Shown one piece after another: positions 43,601-51,163 of a stretch of 64,000 bases of DNA. A program made the position numbers and the translations under genes. The notes under the pieces were generated by a model. That model worked only from the letters and a program-made list of their open reading frames with translations, was not told where the DNA came from and did no database searches. Each line of letters begins with the position of its first letter. Positions within the stretch are counted from its first letter, which is position 1. The DNA is taken from NCBI GenBank assembly GCA_964496435.1, contig CAZBZP010000020.1, positions 11,297 through 75,296 on the forward strand, in the 5' to 3' direction. Source of the DNA: Berkiella sp964496435. GTDB taxonomy: Bacteria > Pseudomonadota > Gammaproteobacteria > Berkiellales > Berkiellaceae.

Positions 43601-44088
43601 CTGTTCCCAAAAACTATACTCAGATTATCACTGTTAATCATCCTGATTTACTGAATTTTATCAGATTGCAGTTTAAAGGGATTAATTCTCAAGAACCGCA
43701 ACATATAAGCCATACTTTGGCAGTGCTATTACTGATTCCTATCGCAACTAGAATGCAGAATGATAATATAGATGAACATATTGATCAGTGCATTGATGAG
43801 TTTTTAGCCTGCTTTAGTGCGCCTGAGGCTAAGATACTTGTCTTAAAGAAGGCTCTATCCAGCGTATTGAAAGATATTGAAAGACCTATGGACGATAGCA
43901 GAATATTGAAGACACCTGGTCTATATAGCAAATATTGTCAATATGCTAATAATTGCATCAGCTCGCAGGAATTGGCAACATCCTTTGCTAGAGGCTTTAA
44001 CCCACAATATGAAGGCCTTTTAAATTCTCCAATGCCTAAGCTTGAAGCGCAACAAGCCAAACTTAAAAAGGTAAGCCGACCATCTTAA
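40657..44088 (+). CDS. hypothetical giant coiled-coil protein
   Basis: A protein of 1143 residues from ATG 40657 (GAGG six bases upstream); a TTG at 40645 is a less likely start. Residues ~1-540 are helical and unrecognised. Residues ~545-610 are Pro/Thr/Ser-rich and include a duplicated 23-residue unit. Residues ~700-915 are a long Lys/Glu/Gln-rich coiled coil (QQHERKLKAMEDKSKAELDK and similar). The last ~230 residues are a helical globular part. It follows the helicase gene with no terminator between, so the two form an operon under leader copy B. An effector role is likely but unproven. Confidence 0.72.
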   Translation: MKNGVIQSAAQQNVSILTYIEIFNEITIDADNYDNWDISPLLEAPLDIRALTKKQISIFIKYLTDISTKILLHDKNLSESPDINYPKYAKETESYVAYAKKRAKEESPTINKFEEEKADCDDKLVIGEQRVLALLFFIKKIIPQFSKLYENEKNDLRNKALSLIFNHLPNCIILRGTRLISAGILNDEINLEITNTIFKEYLQPYLEYESDERVLIMSPALLGALNVAYKFEVLLGNNTSAHEYSEMFNKTLLKVHAIYQKEKLSQEKTKKKQRQAIPLKEIKTNLKYAEQAMDWTVKHFFGNPWIPLFVNKSKDFKDETQAEPGELIDLDGLLAELLTMISSKSGFDAKIFVERLVLAIKQVENMSSAQVNIQTVASYTYFLSILAVEHRRKSLTGDLHLDLFTSALLFDVKEQFVANMIKKEFQDCANYLNSERSENIPLSPIDFMQSCQHLKNDYMLYSKTQADKRDGLTHIEYIKRLKMLIMSFKGSPYADLSKEVTDAFQGLALTIMTLKIDTSYQDISRLIVEELKKIRALSPNPVKTPVPTRLTTPEIQAGVGDSSTDATPMLTRSPTPEIQAGEGDSSTDATPVLTRSPTPENTEKQSEFLTDGGDRSTVIADNFAPVSLPVIPNSPRPQLNEENAADSYDQLAKQLENIKIADNPNPAPIRDSEIDEQVKTLASQFALTRLNQKRALDLNSQDEVQALSSSLAKKESGLKQQHERKLKAMEDKSKAELDKTKKAMQAQSDEQIHKMQAMHDKSIRKKVKRHDKAKKALEDELKFAQEQAKKKKYQDQQLELAALQETFNKELEELRKQASSTFDEESQNKAHEEALLAQRAAFEEQKMQIGAVLQAQHESRLKSALEQQMMKFKEEFNEHCKNVVDEELSKHMASRKERAHELQKAKLAFSEGARANFAALLNKVDIPLILVPLINQIIATPQQQLALDDYIGRVSKLFYSPLYNENFNVIFNLCFIRNIVPTVPKNYTQIITVNHPDLLNFIRLQFKGINSQEPQHISHTLAVLLLIPIATRMQNDNIDEHIDQCIDEFLACFSAPEAKILVLKKALSSVLKDIERPMDDSRILKTPGLYSKYCQYANNCISSQELATSFARGFNPQYEGLLNSPMPKLEAQQAKLKKVSRPS
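42310..42447 (+). repeat. 69-bp in-frame direct repeat, two copies plus a partial third
   Basis: Copies at 42310-42378 and 42379-42447 differ at only a few bases and encode TPEIQAG-x-GDSSTDATP-x-LTRSP. A third begins at 42448 but diverges after TPE. The unit is a Pro/Thr-rich linker. Confidence 0.88.
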
Positions 44089-44117
44089 AGTAGAGGGTAT
44101 TAGTTATGAAAGGAGGT

Positions 44118-44140
44118 GCCCTAGATATTATATCTAGGGC
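44118..44140 (-). terminator. perfect 11-bp inverted repeat after the small gene
   Basis: GCCCTAGATAT and ATATCTAGGGC flank a single central T. On the minus strand it lies ten bases past the stop of the 27-codon gene, followed by a CCTCCTTTCAT stretch. It may also end the plus-strand operon, which stops at 44088. Confidence 0.6.
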
Positions 44141-44149
44141 TGGGAGGCA

Positions 44150-44233
44150 TTATAAATCTGGTTTGTAATCCGATGCCAACACGGAAAAAGACACTATATA
44201 TAGTATTAAGAATAATGCATTAATTAGTTTCAT
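44150..44233 (-). CDS. 27-residue peptide with a signal-like hydrophobic core
   Basis: A reading frame of 27 codons encodes MKLINALFLILYIVSFSVLA followed by SDYKPDL. It has a Lys after the Met, a 15-residue hydrophobic core and an -VLA- signal-peptidase-like site, so it could be a tiny membrane protein or release a seven-residue peptide. GGTG lies five bases before the ATG and a perfect hairpin lies just after the stop. The remaining 44234-44478 is AT-rich and holds no other gene that I can see. Coding status is inferred from these signals only. Confidence 0.5.
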   Translation of the reverse strand: MKLINALFLILYIVSFSVLASDYKPDL

Positions 44234-44478
44234 TTTTTCACCATTTAAATAAAGCATTACTTTAAAATAGATCAGACTAATAGTTTGTATATAGATATTT
44301 TATGTAAACTCATATTACAATTGTTTGCAAGGTTATTTTAATTATGGGGTAATGTAACCTATTTTTAAAAAGCGCAAGCAATTGAATTTTATATATTTAT
44401 AGATATTGCTAAAAATTAAGCAAGATTTAGTTTTGCGGAGGTTATACACTATTTTGAGAATTGAATGATATTCGGTTT

Positions 44479-45456
44479 TTAATCCATTAGATCACTTCTA
44501 TTACATTGTAAAATGCTAGCCTGGCTAAAAAGCGGCTCCTTGCCATTCGCCTTTAAGTGTTTTAACCATTTAAATGTAATATGCGGGTGTTGTTTCTTTA
44601 TGTGATTTACTGCAGTCGGGCCCACCTCGATGATGAGCGTGCCATTAGGATTTAGGTAATCTTTAGCCTGAGCAATGATCCTATTAATGATATCTAAACC
44701 ATCTTCACCAGCTTCTAAAGCGATTTTTGGCTCTTTTTTAAATTCCTCAGCACAATTTTTGTATTCTTCACTAGAAACATAAGGTGGGTTGCTGATAATT
44801 AAATCATATTTACTATCTACATATTCAAATAAATTACTTTGTATACACTTCACTCTATCGTTTAATGCATGCTTATTTATATTTATTTGCGCAACGGCGA
44901 GAGCATCAGCCGAGATATCAAGCAGATCAACTTGTAGCATTGGCATCAATAAAGCAAGTGTTATCCCTATACAGCCTGAGCCCGTGCACAAATCTAAGAC
45001 ACGGTAATTTTCCCAATGCGTATTGTTTAAAAAATCCTTAAATCTTGAAGCCATGATTGAGCGGGGTACTAAAACATGTTCATTAACATAGAATTGATAG
45101 CCACAGAACAAAGTTTCTTGAGTGATATAAGCAACCGGCAATCGCTTGGCTATTCTCAATTCGAATAGTCTGATTATGTTAATAGCTTCTTCTTGGGTTA
45201 ATTTATCATCCCATTTTTTCAAGGGTTTTTTTAAGGCATAGTATGCTAAATATTCAGCCGTGCTCAGTAGGGATTGATCTTTAAAATAATGATGAAAAAG
45301 CTTTTCCTTCTTCATCAGTTTGTAGCCAAGACGAATAATATCCTCAACAGTTGCCTTACCTAGGCGACAAGCAGCTATGAAAGCATTATAGCTTTTATTT
45401 CTGCTTTCATTTTCAGATAAAGTAAGTATTAAATCTTTATCCATCTTGGCCGTCAT
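44479..45456 (-). CDS. PrmB/PrmC-type N5-glutamine methyltransferase
   Basis: A 325-residue SAM methyltransferase with the HemK-family signature: motif I VLDLCTGSGCIGI, then DLLDISADAL and the glutamine-binding NPPY in IISNPPYVSSEEY, followed by ALEAGEDGLDIINRII. VLVPRSIM before the core and the N-terminal helical domain favour PrmB (methylates ribosomal protein uL3) over PrmC (release factors). It is the last gene of a tight operon with a hydrolase, a MarR regulator and a DUF1398 protein, an unusual setting for prmB, so it may be a diverged paralogue. Confidence 0.82.
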   Translation of the reverse strand: MTAKMDKDLILTLSENESRNKSYNAFIAACRLGKATVEDIIRLGYKLMKKEKLFHHYFKDQSLLSTAEYLAYYALKKPLKKWDDKLTQEEAINIIRLFELRIAKRLPVAYITQETLFCGYQFYVNEHVLVPRSIMASRFKDFLNNTHWENYRVLDLCTGSGCIGITLALLMPMLQVDLLDISADALAVAQININKHALNDRVKCIQSNLFEYVDSKYDLIISNPPYVSSEEYKNCAEEFKKEPKIALEAGEDGLDIINRIIAQAKDYLNPNGTLIIEVGPTAVNHIKKQHPHITFKWLKHLKANGKEPLFSQASILQCNRSDLMD

Positions 45457-45458
45457 GA

Positions 45459-45860
45459 CTATGGCTCATTCCACAGCGGTACAACTTCAATATGAAATTG
45501 GGTTTCATCCGGATTATAGTAGGTTATGGTTCTCTTAGACATATCAACTACATAATGGGACGCGCCAAAACCTGCAATATCACGAAGAAAAGCTATATAG
45601 CTGGTTTTTTCGGTCATGTGCTTAATAATGGAATCCTTTACGCCTTGCGCTGAAAAGGTTTTGGCAATGTCAATATTATAATACTCTTGTGGTGCAGGTT
45701 CTTCGTATGTGCCAAAGCTTCCTTGAAAAAGCGATTGAAAGCCTTCTCCAAAATGCACAGTGTACGAGCTTACGCCGGCTTTAATCAGCGCTTCAAATGT
45801 TTTAGGGTAGGGCCATTTATTTAATTTTGATTCTAATAATAATTGTTTTAGGTTTTGCAT
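45459..45860 (-). CDS. DUF1398 family protein
   Basis: A 133-residue protein matching DUF1398: YPKTFEALIKAGVSSYTVHF, then YYNIDIAKTFSAQGVKDSI and a later AGFGASHYVVDMSKRTITYY. The family is found in enterobacteria and others and has no established function. It has a good ribosome binding site (GAGGAG), starts three bases after the MarR gene and ends two bases before the methyltransferase gene, so it is in the same operon. Confidence 0.85.
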   Translation of the reverse strand: MQNLKQLLLESKLNKWPYPKTFEALIKAGVSSYTVHFGEGFQSLFQGSFGTYEEPAPQEYYNIDIAKTFSAQGVKDSIIKHMTEKTSYIAFLRDIAGFGASHYVVDMSKRTITYYNPDETQFHIEVVPLWNEP

Positions 45861-45863
45861 AAT

Positions 45864-46337
45864 TTACTTCTCCTCATTTTTATCGAGTAACCAACCATCC
45901 AAGCTCATATCAGGTATATTTGCGATGATTGATTTCATTATATGGCGTAGTTGATTAATTTCTGTGCTGGATAAATGCCCAAAAAAAGTCAGCTCATTTT
46001 GTTTTGCTTCTTCAATCAATTTGGGCACTAATTTTTCAGCTTTTGAGCTTAATTCTATGATACCAGAGCGTCTGTCCTTACCCGGCTTATGATTAAGTAA
46101 ATTCTCAGCAACCAGCTTTTCTACTACCCGCGAGATACTTGCCTTATCTACTTCAATGTAGTTTGCCAATTCGCTGATTGAGCTCGCCTTTTGATCATAG
46201 ATAGCGACCATAATACACCAAGCAGGAACGCTGACATTATATGATGCCAGACGATCTTCAAAAGCCTGATGCACTTTAGCTCGCAACCTGCTTAACCAGT
46301 AACCTATATGTATTTTTAAAGTATTATTACTGTTCAT
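45864..46337 (-). CDS. MarR-family transcriptional regulator
   Basis: A 157-residue winged-helix regulator: SVPAWCIMVAIYDQKASSIS, ELANYIEVDKASISRVVEKL and LLNHKPGKDRRSGIIELSSK show the recognition helix and the DRR wing. It likely represses its own operon through the paired TTGTCnnGACAA sites upstream of the first gene and releases DNA on binding a small phenolic or lipophilic ligand. It overlaps the end of the hydrolase gene by 11 bases. Confidence 0.9.
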   Translation of the reverse strand: MNSNNTLKIHIGYWLSRLRAKVHQAFEDRLASYNVSVPAWCIMVAIYDQKASSISELANYIEVDKASISRVVEKLVAENLLNHKPGKDRRSGIIELSSKAEKLVPKLIEEAKQNELTFFGHLSSTEINQLRHIMKSIIANIPDMSLDGWLLDKNEEK

Positions 46338-47235
46338 GTTGTTCTAATATAAAAGTATCTACCCAATTTGCAATTTTTGATGATATTTCCATTGGATAAT
46401 CTTCAGGGTGAGAATATTTTCCTGTTCCCAAATATACACCTGTAACATTATTTGCTTCTCTAATAAATTCTTCAGCTTTAGAGCGTGTAAAGAAAGCAGC
46501 AGGATCGGTGTAGAAGAATAGCTGGGGCATTCGACTTTGTTTCATCCAATTATAGTTTTTATCCACAATATCACAAAAGTCTTTGGGTGTGTTTTCTATA
46601 GGTAAATTTCTCGGCCCTCCATCCCATAGTACTTTTCTGCGTTCAGGTTCTTTGAAAGGCATGGCGTAAGCCTCGATTTCTTCCATTGTGAAGTCACGCA
46701 AAGCGCTTTTACTAAATGCATGATTTATCAAAGCATTTTGATTAATAATCAAATCATGGTTGAGAGCAGGGTCTCGAAATTTTTTGAAAAAATCACGTGC
46801 TTGAGCATTGGAAGGGTTAAAGTCGTCCCATTGTTTGAAGGCACCAAGCATCGGTTCTAAGTATGCAATGGCTTTGGTATTGTTCTCATGCGTTCTAGCA
46901 TACCAGACTCCTAAATTAGCACCGTAGCTATGACCTACTATAATAAGATTTTTTAAATCCCTCAATTTGATAAATTCGCATAGGTATGTAAATTGCGTGC
47001 TTTGATCATAATTAATGGCAGGAAAATCAGATTTGCCGTGTCCAATCATATCGACAGCAATACACCGAGCAGCGCCTTGTAGCGTTTTAATAACATTGCG
47101 CCACAGAAAAGACCACGATGGCGTTCCATGCAAGAACAATATAGATGGGCCTGTTCCAACATCGATATAATGCATTTTGGCGCCAAAAATGTCTATAAAC
47201 TGAGATTCAAAGGGGTATTGGTACAATTTTGTCAT
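46327..47235 (-). CDS. alpha/beta hydrolase, haloalkane-dehalogenase-like family
   Basis: A 302-residue alpha/beta hydrolase: oxyanion-hole FLHGTPSWSFLWRNV, then AVDMIGHGKSDFP and the nucleophile elbow VGHSYGANLG with Ser103. Overall it resembles haloalkane dehalogenases and epoxide hydrolases, but those use Asp as nucleophile; the Ser here predicts an esterase or lipase-like reaction. The C-terminal KYSHPEDYP region supplies a candidate catalytic His. It is the first gene of the MarR-controlled operon, so it may act on the inducing compound. Confidence 0.85.
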   Translation of the reverse strand: MTKLYQYPFESQFIDIFGAKMHYIDVGTGPSILFLHGTPSWSFLWRNVIKTLQGAARCIAVDMIGHGKSDFPAINYDQSTQFTYLCEFIKLRDLKNLIIVGHSYGANLGVWYARTHENNTKAIAYLEPMLGAFKQWDDFNPSNAQARDFFKKFRDPALNHDLIINQNALINHAFSKSALRDFTMEEIEAYAMPFKEPERRKVLWDGGPRNLPIENTPKDFCDIVDKNYNWMKQSRMPQLFFYTDPAAFFTRSKAEEFIREANNVTGVYLGTGKYSHPEDYPMEISSKIANWVDTFILEQHEQ

Positions 47236-47263
47236 CAGGCACTCTTTAATTTATATGCTCGCC

Positions 47264-47297
47264 ATTTTAGTTGTCATGACAACACTTGTCAAGACAA
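47264..47297 (-). promoter_or_regulatory. promoter of the MarR operon with two operators
   Basis: On the minus strand TTGACA (complement of 47287-47292), a 17-base spacer and TAAAAT (complement of 47264-47269) form a near-consensus promoter. Two inverted repeats, TTGTCATGACAA (47271-47282) and TTGTCAAGACAA (47286-47297), centred 15 bp apart, cover the spacer and the -35 box. The form TTGTCnnGACAA is typical of MarR-family targets. Binding should block transcription. Confidence 0.85.
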
Positions 47298-47460
47298 CGT
47301 TGATGGCTATAAAAAGAGTATATACAAGAAAGACTTCTACAACTGTCTTTGCTACGAGAGGTGAGATAAAGAAGCCTAAGGTTTTGACGATAAATTACTG
47401 TCAAATCCGAATTGGTGCAGAGAAAGTAACATGAAATATGAAAAGGCGGCCTCGCGAATT

Positions 47461-47490
47461 TTCTTTGGTTTACATGAGTAGACCAAAGAA
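47461..47490 (+). promoter_or_regulatory. stable hairpin in the leader of the bestrophin-like gene
   Basis: TTCTTTGGTTTAC (47461-47473) and GTAGACCAAAGAA (47478-47490) form a 13-bp stem with one G-U pair and an ATGA loop, ~40 bases before the next start codon. It could be a terminator-like or translational control structure; no T-tract follows. Confidence 0.5.
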
Positions 47491-47530
47491 CTAACGTAAA
47501 GAGAAATAGCGCTGAAATGCAGAGGTAGAA

Positions 47531-48313
47531 ATGGCATCTTTATTCTTTTGGGTTCTGCTGATTGTATTTAATATCATTGCTATTATCTTTTTCTTTAAAG
47601 TTGGCTTTTTCTATGAAAAGAGGGAAAGGCTCAAGGGCGTAAAAAGGGATAATTTACAAATTGCAGAAGGCGCTATATTTGCTCTGCTTGGTTTGCTTGT
47701 TGCCTTTACATTTTCATCTGCAAATAAAAAATTTGATGACCGAAGGGTTTTGATTATTGAAGAGTCAAATGCCATAGGCACAGCTTATCTAAGATTATCT
47801 TTACTTAGCAAAGAAGAACGCAAAGATATTAGGCAGGAATTTATAAAATATCTTGATTTAAGAGAAGAATTTTATAAAAACATCAATGATTATGACCTTG
47901 CTAAAAGCTTGTTTGCAAAGTCACTAGAGCAACAAAATAAGATCTGGGATAAGTCAGTAGCTGCTTGCCAGCATAATAAAGAAACGGATAGCTGCAAATT
48001 GTTATTACCTGCACTAAATTCAATGTTTGATATTGGTTCAGAGCGTGTCTTTCACCTCTTGTTGCACCCACATATTATTATTTTTGTTTTGCTGTTTGGT
48101 ATCATTTATCTCAGTGCGCTTTTAAGTGGCTATAGCGTTTCCTATAAAGACATGAAAAATTCATTCCATGTAGTATGCTACATCGTTGTCATCGTCATCG
48201 TCACTTACGTTATTGTCGATCTTGAATACCCACGCCTAGGATTTATCAAAATTTCAGAGATGGATAATGCCTTTTTAAATACTAAACAATCTATACAAGA
48301 TGATAAGGAATAG
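47531..48313 (+). CDS. bestrophin-like (DUF4239) membrane protein
   Basis: A 260-residue membrane protein with segments near residues 5-27, 46-63, 183-203 and 213-233. LQIAEGAIFALLGLLVAFTF followed by FDDRRVLIIEESNAIGTAYL is the characteristic DUF4239 core. The long loop between the second and third segments is helical. These proteins resemble bestrophin anion channels; bacterial function is not established. AGAGGT precedes the ATG. Monocistronic. Confidence 0.82.
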   Translation: MASLFFWVLLIVFNIIAIIFFFKVGFFYEKRERLKGVKRDNLQIAEGAIFALLGLLVAFTFSSANKKFDDRRVLIIEESNAIGTAYLRLSLLSKEERKDIRQEFIKYLDLREEFYKNINDYDLAKSLFAKSLEQQNKIWDKSVAACQHNKETDSCKLLLPALNSMFDIGSERVFHLLLHPHIIIFVLLFGIIYLSALLSGYSVSYKDMKNSFHVVCYIVVIVIVTYVIVDLEYPRLGFIKISEMDNAFLNTKQSIQDDKE

Positions 48314-48429
48314 TATCTTAAACAATATTTTCATCCTATATTGCTCATTTCTACCTCTTTCACCTAAAATGGCGCTAAATTAGGAAAAATCAATTTAGTT
48401 AGCATTCATTTGCAAATTGGGGAGTGAGT

Positions 48430-49074
48430 ATGTTGTTAGATGGCCCAGGACATAGAAGGGAACGGGGTATAGAAGAAGATGATGATGATGAAATTGTAAT
48501 TGAAACTGAGCATTCGCCAATAAAATATACCCTCGTTGTTCCAGCTATTGTATGTGATTCATGCGTCAAGACACTTAAATTCTTATTGAGTGATTTTGCC
48601 TTAAATAAGGCTACCAACTTTATTTTCGGCAGTGTTGAAACCAAAAAAATAACTATTACAACAAATCCAAATGTAGCTGTAGAAAAACTGTTAGATTGCA
48701 TTATAGACGCTGGATATGATTCTCCTTTGCCATACGAATTTAAAGAGGATTCTAAAAAAAGGCAAAAGGGAGCTGAGCATGGATTCTTAACTGCAGATAA
48801 TTTTAATCCTGGCAATATAGTAGCAAAAAACACGGGCGTGCCCATCGTTCATCATTTTCGTATTACAACCTCAAGAACGAATGCTTGTTTGGATGGTATT
48901 GTTGAGCAATTTAAAGGTTTAAATCTACAAAGCGCACATAATGGCGAAGGCGTTGTTGCTGTTGAAGTAGATTCAAGTGTCGCCGGTGAGCAGTTAGAAC
49001 AAGCTATCTATAGCATGACTGGGCATAGCTCTACGCCCGTCTCTAGTGAAAAGAAATTTAAGTTTAACCAATAG
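48430..49074 (+). CDS. protein with one or two heavy-metal-associated-like domains
   Basis: About 214 residues from ATG 48430 (GGGGAGTG upstream; a GTG at 48424 is an alternative). An acidic N-terminal stretch is followed by an HMA-like unit: TLVVPAIVCDSCVKTLKFLL with a CxxC pair, and VEKLLDCIIDAGYDSPLPYE. A second unit (VPIVHHFRITTSRTNACLDG onward) keeps the length but only one Cys. The ferredoxin-like HMA fold usually binds copper; the second unit probably does not. No P-type ATPase or other copper gene is adjacent. A strong terminator follows. Confidence 0.65.
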   Translation: MLLDGPGHRRERGIEEDDDDEIVIETEHSPIKYTLVVPAIVCDSCVKTLKFLLSDFALNKATNFIFGSVETKKITITTNPNVAVEKLLDCIIDAGYDSPLPYEFKEDSKKRQKGAEHGFLTADNFNPGNIVAKNTGVPIVHHFRITTSRTNACLDGIVEQFKGLNLQSAHNGEGVVAVEVDSSVAGEQLEQAIYSMTGHSSTPVSSEKKFKFNQ

Positions 49075-49083
49075 TATGATTAA

Positions 49084-49108
49084 AGAGGGGCCCACGGCCC
49101 CTTTTCTT
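49084..49108 (+). terminator. strong intrinsic terminator
   Basis: AGGGGCC (49086-49092) and GGCCCCT (49096-49102) form a perfect 7-bp GC-rich stem with a CAC loop, followed by TTTCTT and preceded by AAA. It ends the HMA-like gene. Confidence 0.88.
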
Positions 49109-49234
49109 ATAAACCTAACAAAAAGCAAGTTTAGCACCTAATTTAGACCGAACCATCCCTTTCATGCCCTAGGACTTTAAGATAACATATCCAAAAAATA
49201 GTGGATTATCACTCAAACCACACGGAGCCGTGAT

Positions 49235-50212
49235 TTGAATAAAAGGATTTTATTGTTACTTGCCTTAGTAATATCAAACCAATCATTTGCTTATGAGTAT
49301 ACAAATGGCAGAACAAGCTTTATCGCTGATTTGTTGATTTGGAAATTAAGAGAGGGCTCAGCAGATAACTGGGGACAAATCATCGCACCAAGTGGCGAAA
49401 ATCAGCCCATAGCACTCCTTGATGTGCCTTTCAATTGGCAAGCAGGCTTTAGAGTAGGATTAGGCCATCATTTTGAGCAATGCCCTTGGGATGTGTTCCT
49501 TGCCTTCACAAGATACCATACAGAAAAAACAAGCCATGTAGCTACAAATGAGGGTGGCATTTACTCAGCCTATTTAGCAAATTTTTACGTAAATAATGCT
49601 GATGGCGCAAACTTTGGCCCTAATTACCATAATGCTGGGATCCAATGGACATTTTCCTATAATACCCTCGATTTAGAATTAGGCCGCAATTTTACTTTCG
49701 ACACCATTCTCAAGCTTCGTCCTAAAATGGGATTAAAGGCAGCCATTATCAATCAAGACATTGATACGCAATGGCAAAATCCTACGGTAGCTACAAATTT
49801 CAATGCTGCAACTGAGAATATTCAAAATCATTTTTGGGGGATTGGACCTTATCTTGGCTTAGACACCACGTGGTTTTTATTTGGTAGTGGTAATAAGGGC
49901 GTTCATCTCTTTGCTAATATTTTAGGCAGCCTCATGTCTGGCCACTGGCGTTTTAAAGACAATTTTGAAAACAATGCACCACTCACGATAGATATTAATA
50001 GCGATAATATCCATACCGTTGCAACCATGGCAGCAGGGCAGTTTGGCATCCAATGGATGTGCTGTTTTGTCGGTAATAAAACGCGAGTACGCTTAGGATA
50101 TGAAGCGCAAGTTTGGTTCAATCAGCTTCAATATTACTCCTTTAATATGGGCAGATTAGATAACTTGATGTCATTGCAAGGCCTCCTTTTAGACATGAAA
50201 ATTCATTTTTAA
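49235..50212 (+). CDS. Lpg1974-type pore-forming outer-membrane protein, paralogue 1
   Basis: Starts at TTG 49235 with GGAG seven bases upstream and a signal peptide (LLLLALVISNQSFA). The mature protein is an aromatic-rich beta-barrel: FIADLLIWKLREGSADNWG at the N-terminus, FNWQAGFRVGLGHHFE, and LELGRNFTFDTILKLRPKMG with IINQDIDTQW in mid-chain. These are hallmarks of the Legionella Lpg1974 family (related in layout to chlamydial MOMP). It ends in an outer-membrane C-terminal beta strand (LLLDMKIHF). First of three tandem paralogues. Confidence 0.8.
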   Translation: MNKRILLLLALVISNQSFAYEYTNGRTSFIADLLIWKLREGSADNWGQIIAPSGENQPIALLDVPFNWQAGFRVGLGHHFEQCPWDVFLAFTRYHTEKTSHVATNEGGIYSAYLANFYVNNADGANFGPNYHNAGIQWTFSYNTLDLELGRNFTFDTILKLRPKMGLKAAIINQDIDTQWQNPTVATNFNAATENIQNHFWGIGPYLGLDTTWFLFGSGNKGVHLFANILGSLMSGHWRFKDNFENNAPLTIDINSDNIHTVATMAAGQFGIQWMCCFVGNKTRVRLGYEAQVWFNQLQYYSFNMGRLDNLMSLQGLLLDMKIHF

Positions 50213-50224
50213 TGAAGCAAGATA

Positions 50225-51163
50225 ATGAAAAATAAATTAAAATCAGTTTTGTTGTTTTGTAGTTTATCAAGCTGTTGTGTTCATGCTGGCATGTTTACAC
50301 CCAGCATAGATCTACTTTACTGGCATGCCTCTCAAGAAACCTCCTCTTTCTGGTCCAGTGTTATTACGGTGCCTACTGCTAATGAGATAGTTTATAGTCC
50401 TCCCAATAATCAATTTGGTTGGGACACGGGTGTTCGTCTTGGGTTATCTTATGAACCTGGAAAACATTATTGGGATACAAGTCTTGTTTGGACACATTTT
50501 TCTAGCGCAAAAGATAATTATCTAAAATTATCTGCTCAAATTGTTGCTCCTGAGTTTTTCAGTGGTTTTTTAAGCCGAGATCTCTTTTTTGGTGCTGATG
50601 TCGATTGGCAGCTCAGCATGCACACAGTTGATCTGAAAGCAAGTCATGCTGTGCCAATAACACAAAAATTTACCATCAAACCTAGCATAGGGCTTAAGGT
50701 AGCAAGTATTCATCAAGACATTGAAGCGGTATGGGACGCGCTTATCTATGCATCAAATGAGAAGCTAAAACATCATTTTCATGGCGTTGGACCTCGGTTT
50801 GGTTTGGAAACACAATGGAATATACATTCGCATTTGAGTTTTGTAGCTGATTTTGCTGCTGCTTTTATGTGGGGTAAATGGACAATAGAAGACACCTATT
50901 CAAGACCCCGCGCATTATTTGGTCTTATTGCACCCACTACAATAACTACAAGTATGAATGAACCTAAACTAGGAACCCTCATGCTAGAGTATTTTCTAGG
51001 TCTGCAATGGCAATCGCATACCCAACATAACATTACCCTACAATTAGGTTTTGAATCGCAATTTTGGGCTAATCAATTAAGAGTCACAACCTTTCAGATA
51101 CTTCCTTTACATGGTGATTTGACATTACAAGGTGGAACATGTCGCTTTCAAATCGACTTATAA
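50225..51163 (+). CDS. Lpg1974-type pore-forming outer-membrane protein, paralogue 2
   Basis: A signal peptide (ending SSCCVHAG) then the same barrel pattern: TPSIDLLYWHASQETSSFW, FGWDTGVRLGLSYEPGKHYW, and KPSIGLKVASIHQDIEAVWD with HHFHGVGPRFGLETQWNI. It is only moderately similar to its neighbours at sequence level, suggesting old duplication. The start is 12 bases past paralogue 1; its end overlaps paralogue 3 by 25 bases. Confidence 0.8.
   Translation: MKNKLKSVLLFCSLSSCCVHAGMFTPSIDLLYWHASQETSSFWSSVITVPTANEIVYSPPNNQFGWDTGVRLGLSYEPGKHYWDTSLVWTHFSSAKDNYLKLSAQIVAPEFFSGFLSRDLFFGADVDWQLSMHTVDLKASHAVPITQKFTIKPSIGLKVASIHQDIEAVWDALIYASNEKLKHHFHGVGPRFGLETQWNIHSHLSFVADFAAAFMWGKWTIEDTYSRPRALFGLIAPTTITTSMNEPKLGTLMLEYFLGLQWQSHTQHNITLQLGFESQFWANQLRVTTFQILPLHGDLTLQGGTCRFQIDL

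Noticed and set aside
46327..47235. Naming this gene haloalkane dehalogenase
   Set aside because: The nucleophile position has Ser (GHSYG) where dehalogenases have Asp, so only the broad hydrolase family is claimed.
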